From positions 1 through 6,742 of the forward strand of contig JAQTOL010000179.1 of the NCBI GenBank assembly GCA_028748945.1: a stretch of DNA of 6,742 nt, in the 5' to 3' direction. Positions 6,358 to 6,742 of the stretch are shown here, in pieces. The notes beneath the pieces were generated by a model. The model was not told where the DNA came from. It ran no database searches and worked only from the letters and a program-made list of their open reading frames with translations. The number at the start of each line of letters is the position of its first letter. Position 1 is the first letter of the stretch. Position numbers and translations under genes: made by a program. Origin of the DNA: Paludibacter sp. (lineage in GTDB: Bacteria > Bacteroidota > Bacteroidia > Bacteroidales > Paludibacteraceae).

Positions 6358-6742
6358 TTATTTTACAGCTTCCAATGCTTTTTCAATCGCTTTTGGAATT
6401 CCATCCACGTTTTTTCCTCCCGCCGATGCAAAGAAAGGTTGACCGCCTCCGCCACCCTGAATTTCTTTAGCTGCTTCGCGGGCAATAGTTACTGCGTTCA
6501 ATCCGGTTTCAACCAGAGCATCGGATAGCATCACTGTCAGAGAAGGTTTTCCATCGTACACGCTTCCTGCTACAAAAAAGAGTTTGTCTTTTTCGATGTT
6601 GCGAATTTGAAAAGCCAGCGTTTTTATCATATCTGCAGGTAAATCGGTTTCCAGATTAATTATTTTTACGCCATTTATAAGAATTGCCTCTTGCAATAGT
6701 TCGTCTCTCAGGCTCATGATTTTTTCATGAACAAATCCTTCA
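6358..6742 (-). CDS. alaS: Alanyl-tRNA synthetase, C-terminal fragment (5' part off the right edge)
   Basis: The last 127 residues of AlaS are visible. The frame stays open through base 6742 (EGFVHEKI precedes an internal Met at 6717-6715, which is not the true start). AlaS charges tRNA-Ala in the cytosol; full-length enzymes are about 870-880 residues, and the catalytic and editing domains lie outside the window. What is seen is the C-terminal DHHA1/C-Ala domain: ADMIKTLAFQIRN, KLFFVAGSVYDGKPSLTVMLSD, then the glycine-rich QGGGGGQPFFASAGGK (Gly run encoded at 6442-6456) and the terminal helix IPKAIEKALEAVK. This glycine-rich block near the end is characteristic of AlaS; the related DHHA1 domains of DHH phosphoesterases are less likely. 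It ends with TAA at 6360-6358, convergent to the barrel gene and sharing its terminator. Confidence 0.95.
   Translation of the reverse strand, partial: EGFVHEKIMSLRDELLQEAILINGVKIINLETDLPADMIKTLAFQIRNIEKDKLFFVAGSVYDGKPSLTVMLSDALVETGLNAVTIAREAAKEIQGGGGGQPFFASAGGKNVDGIPKAIEKALEAVK

Noticed and set aside
6358..6717. Reading the right-edge gene as a complete 119-aa protein starting at 6717
   Set aside because: The frame continues upstream to the window edge and the sequence is the C-terminal domain of alanyl-tRNA synthetase, so that Met is internal.
1..6742. CRISPR array, tRNA or rRNA gene, insertion sequence, attachment site
   Set aside because: No spaced direct repeats, cloverleaf-like segments, transposase motifs or terminal inverted repeats were seen on reading the window.

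Overview
The window looks like chromosomal DNA of a member of the Bacteroidota, probably an anaerobic or fermentative Bacteroidales-type lineage. Three things suggest this. IspG is the long three-domain form and its text closely follows Bacteroides-type IspG. Non-coding DNA carries repeated TAATTTTGC, which matches the Bacteroidota -7 promoter element TAnnTTTG. No start codon has a clear Shine-Dalgarno sequence, as is usual in this phylum. The organism call is an inference from these features, not a database match.

Layout, left to right. Positions 1-3567 (minus strand) hold two consecutive genes for large membrane proteins of the NuoL/M/N-MrpA/D family, closest to HyfB/HycC (hydrogenase-4 / formate hydrogenlyase membrane arm). 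The upstream gene is complete (665 aa). The downstream one runs off the left edge (524 aa visible, open to base 1). They overlap by ATGA and are clear paralogs with the same putative proton-path residues. This is the start of an operon that probably encodes a respiratory or energy-converting complex continuing beyond the left edge. Positions 3568-3909 are an AT-rich divergent intergenic region with promoter-like elements and small inverted repeats. Positions 3910-5694 (plus) encode IspG of the MEP isoprenoid pathway. Positions 5791-6252 (plus) encode a small secreted protein that looks like an 8-stranded outer-membrane beta-barrel, preceded by a perfect 15-bp palindrome. A strong hairpin terminator at about 6271-6309, usable from both sides, separates it from the convergent 3' end of alaS (alanyl-tRNA synthetase), which enters from the right edge.

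The genes do not form one pathway. ispG and alaS are housekeeping genes, and the barrel protein is an unassigned envelope protein between them. The part that most deserves follow-up is the HyfB-like pair: two near-equivalent antiporter-like subunits in one translationally coupled operon, whose catalytic partners lie outside the window. I saw no mobile element, CRISPR array, tRNA or rRNA, and no convincing evidence within these bases for a wholly new system.
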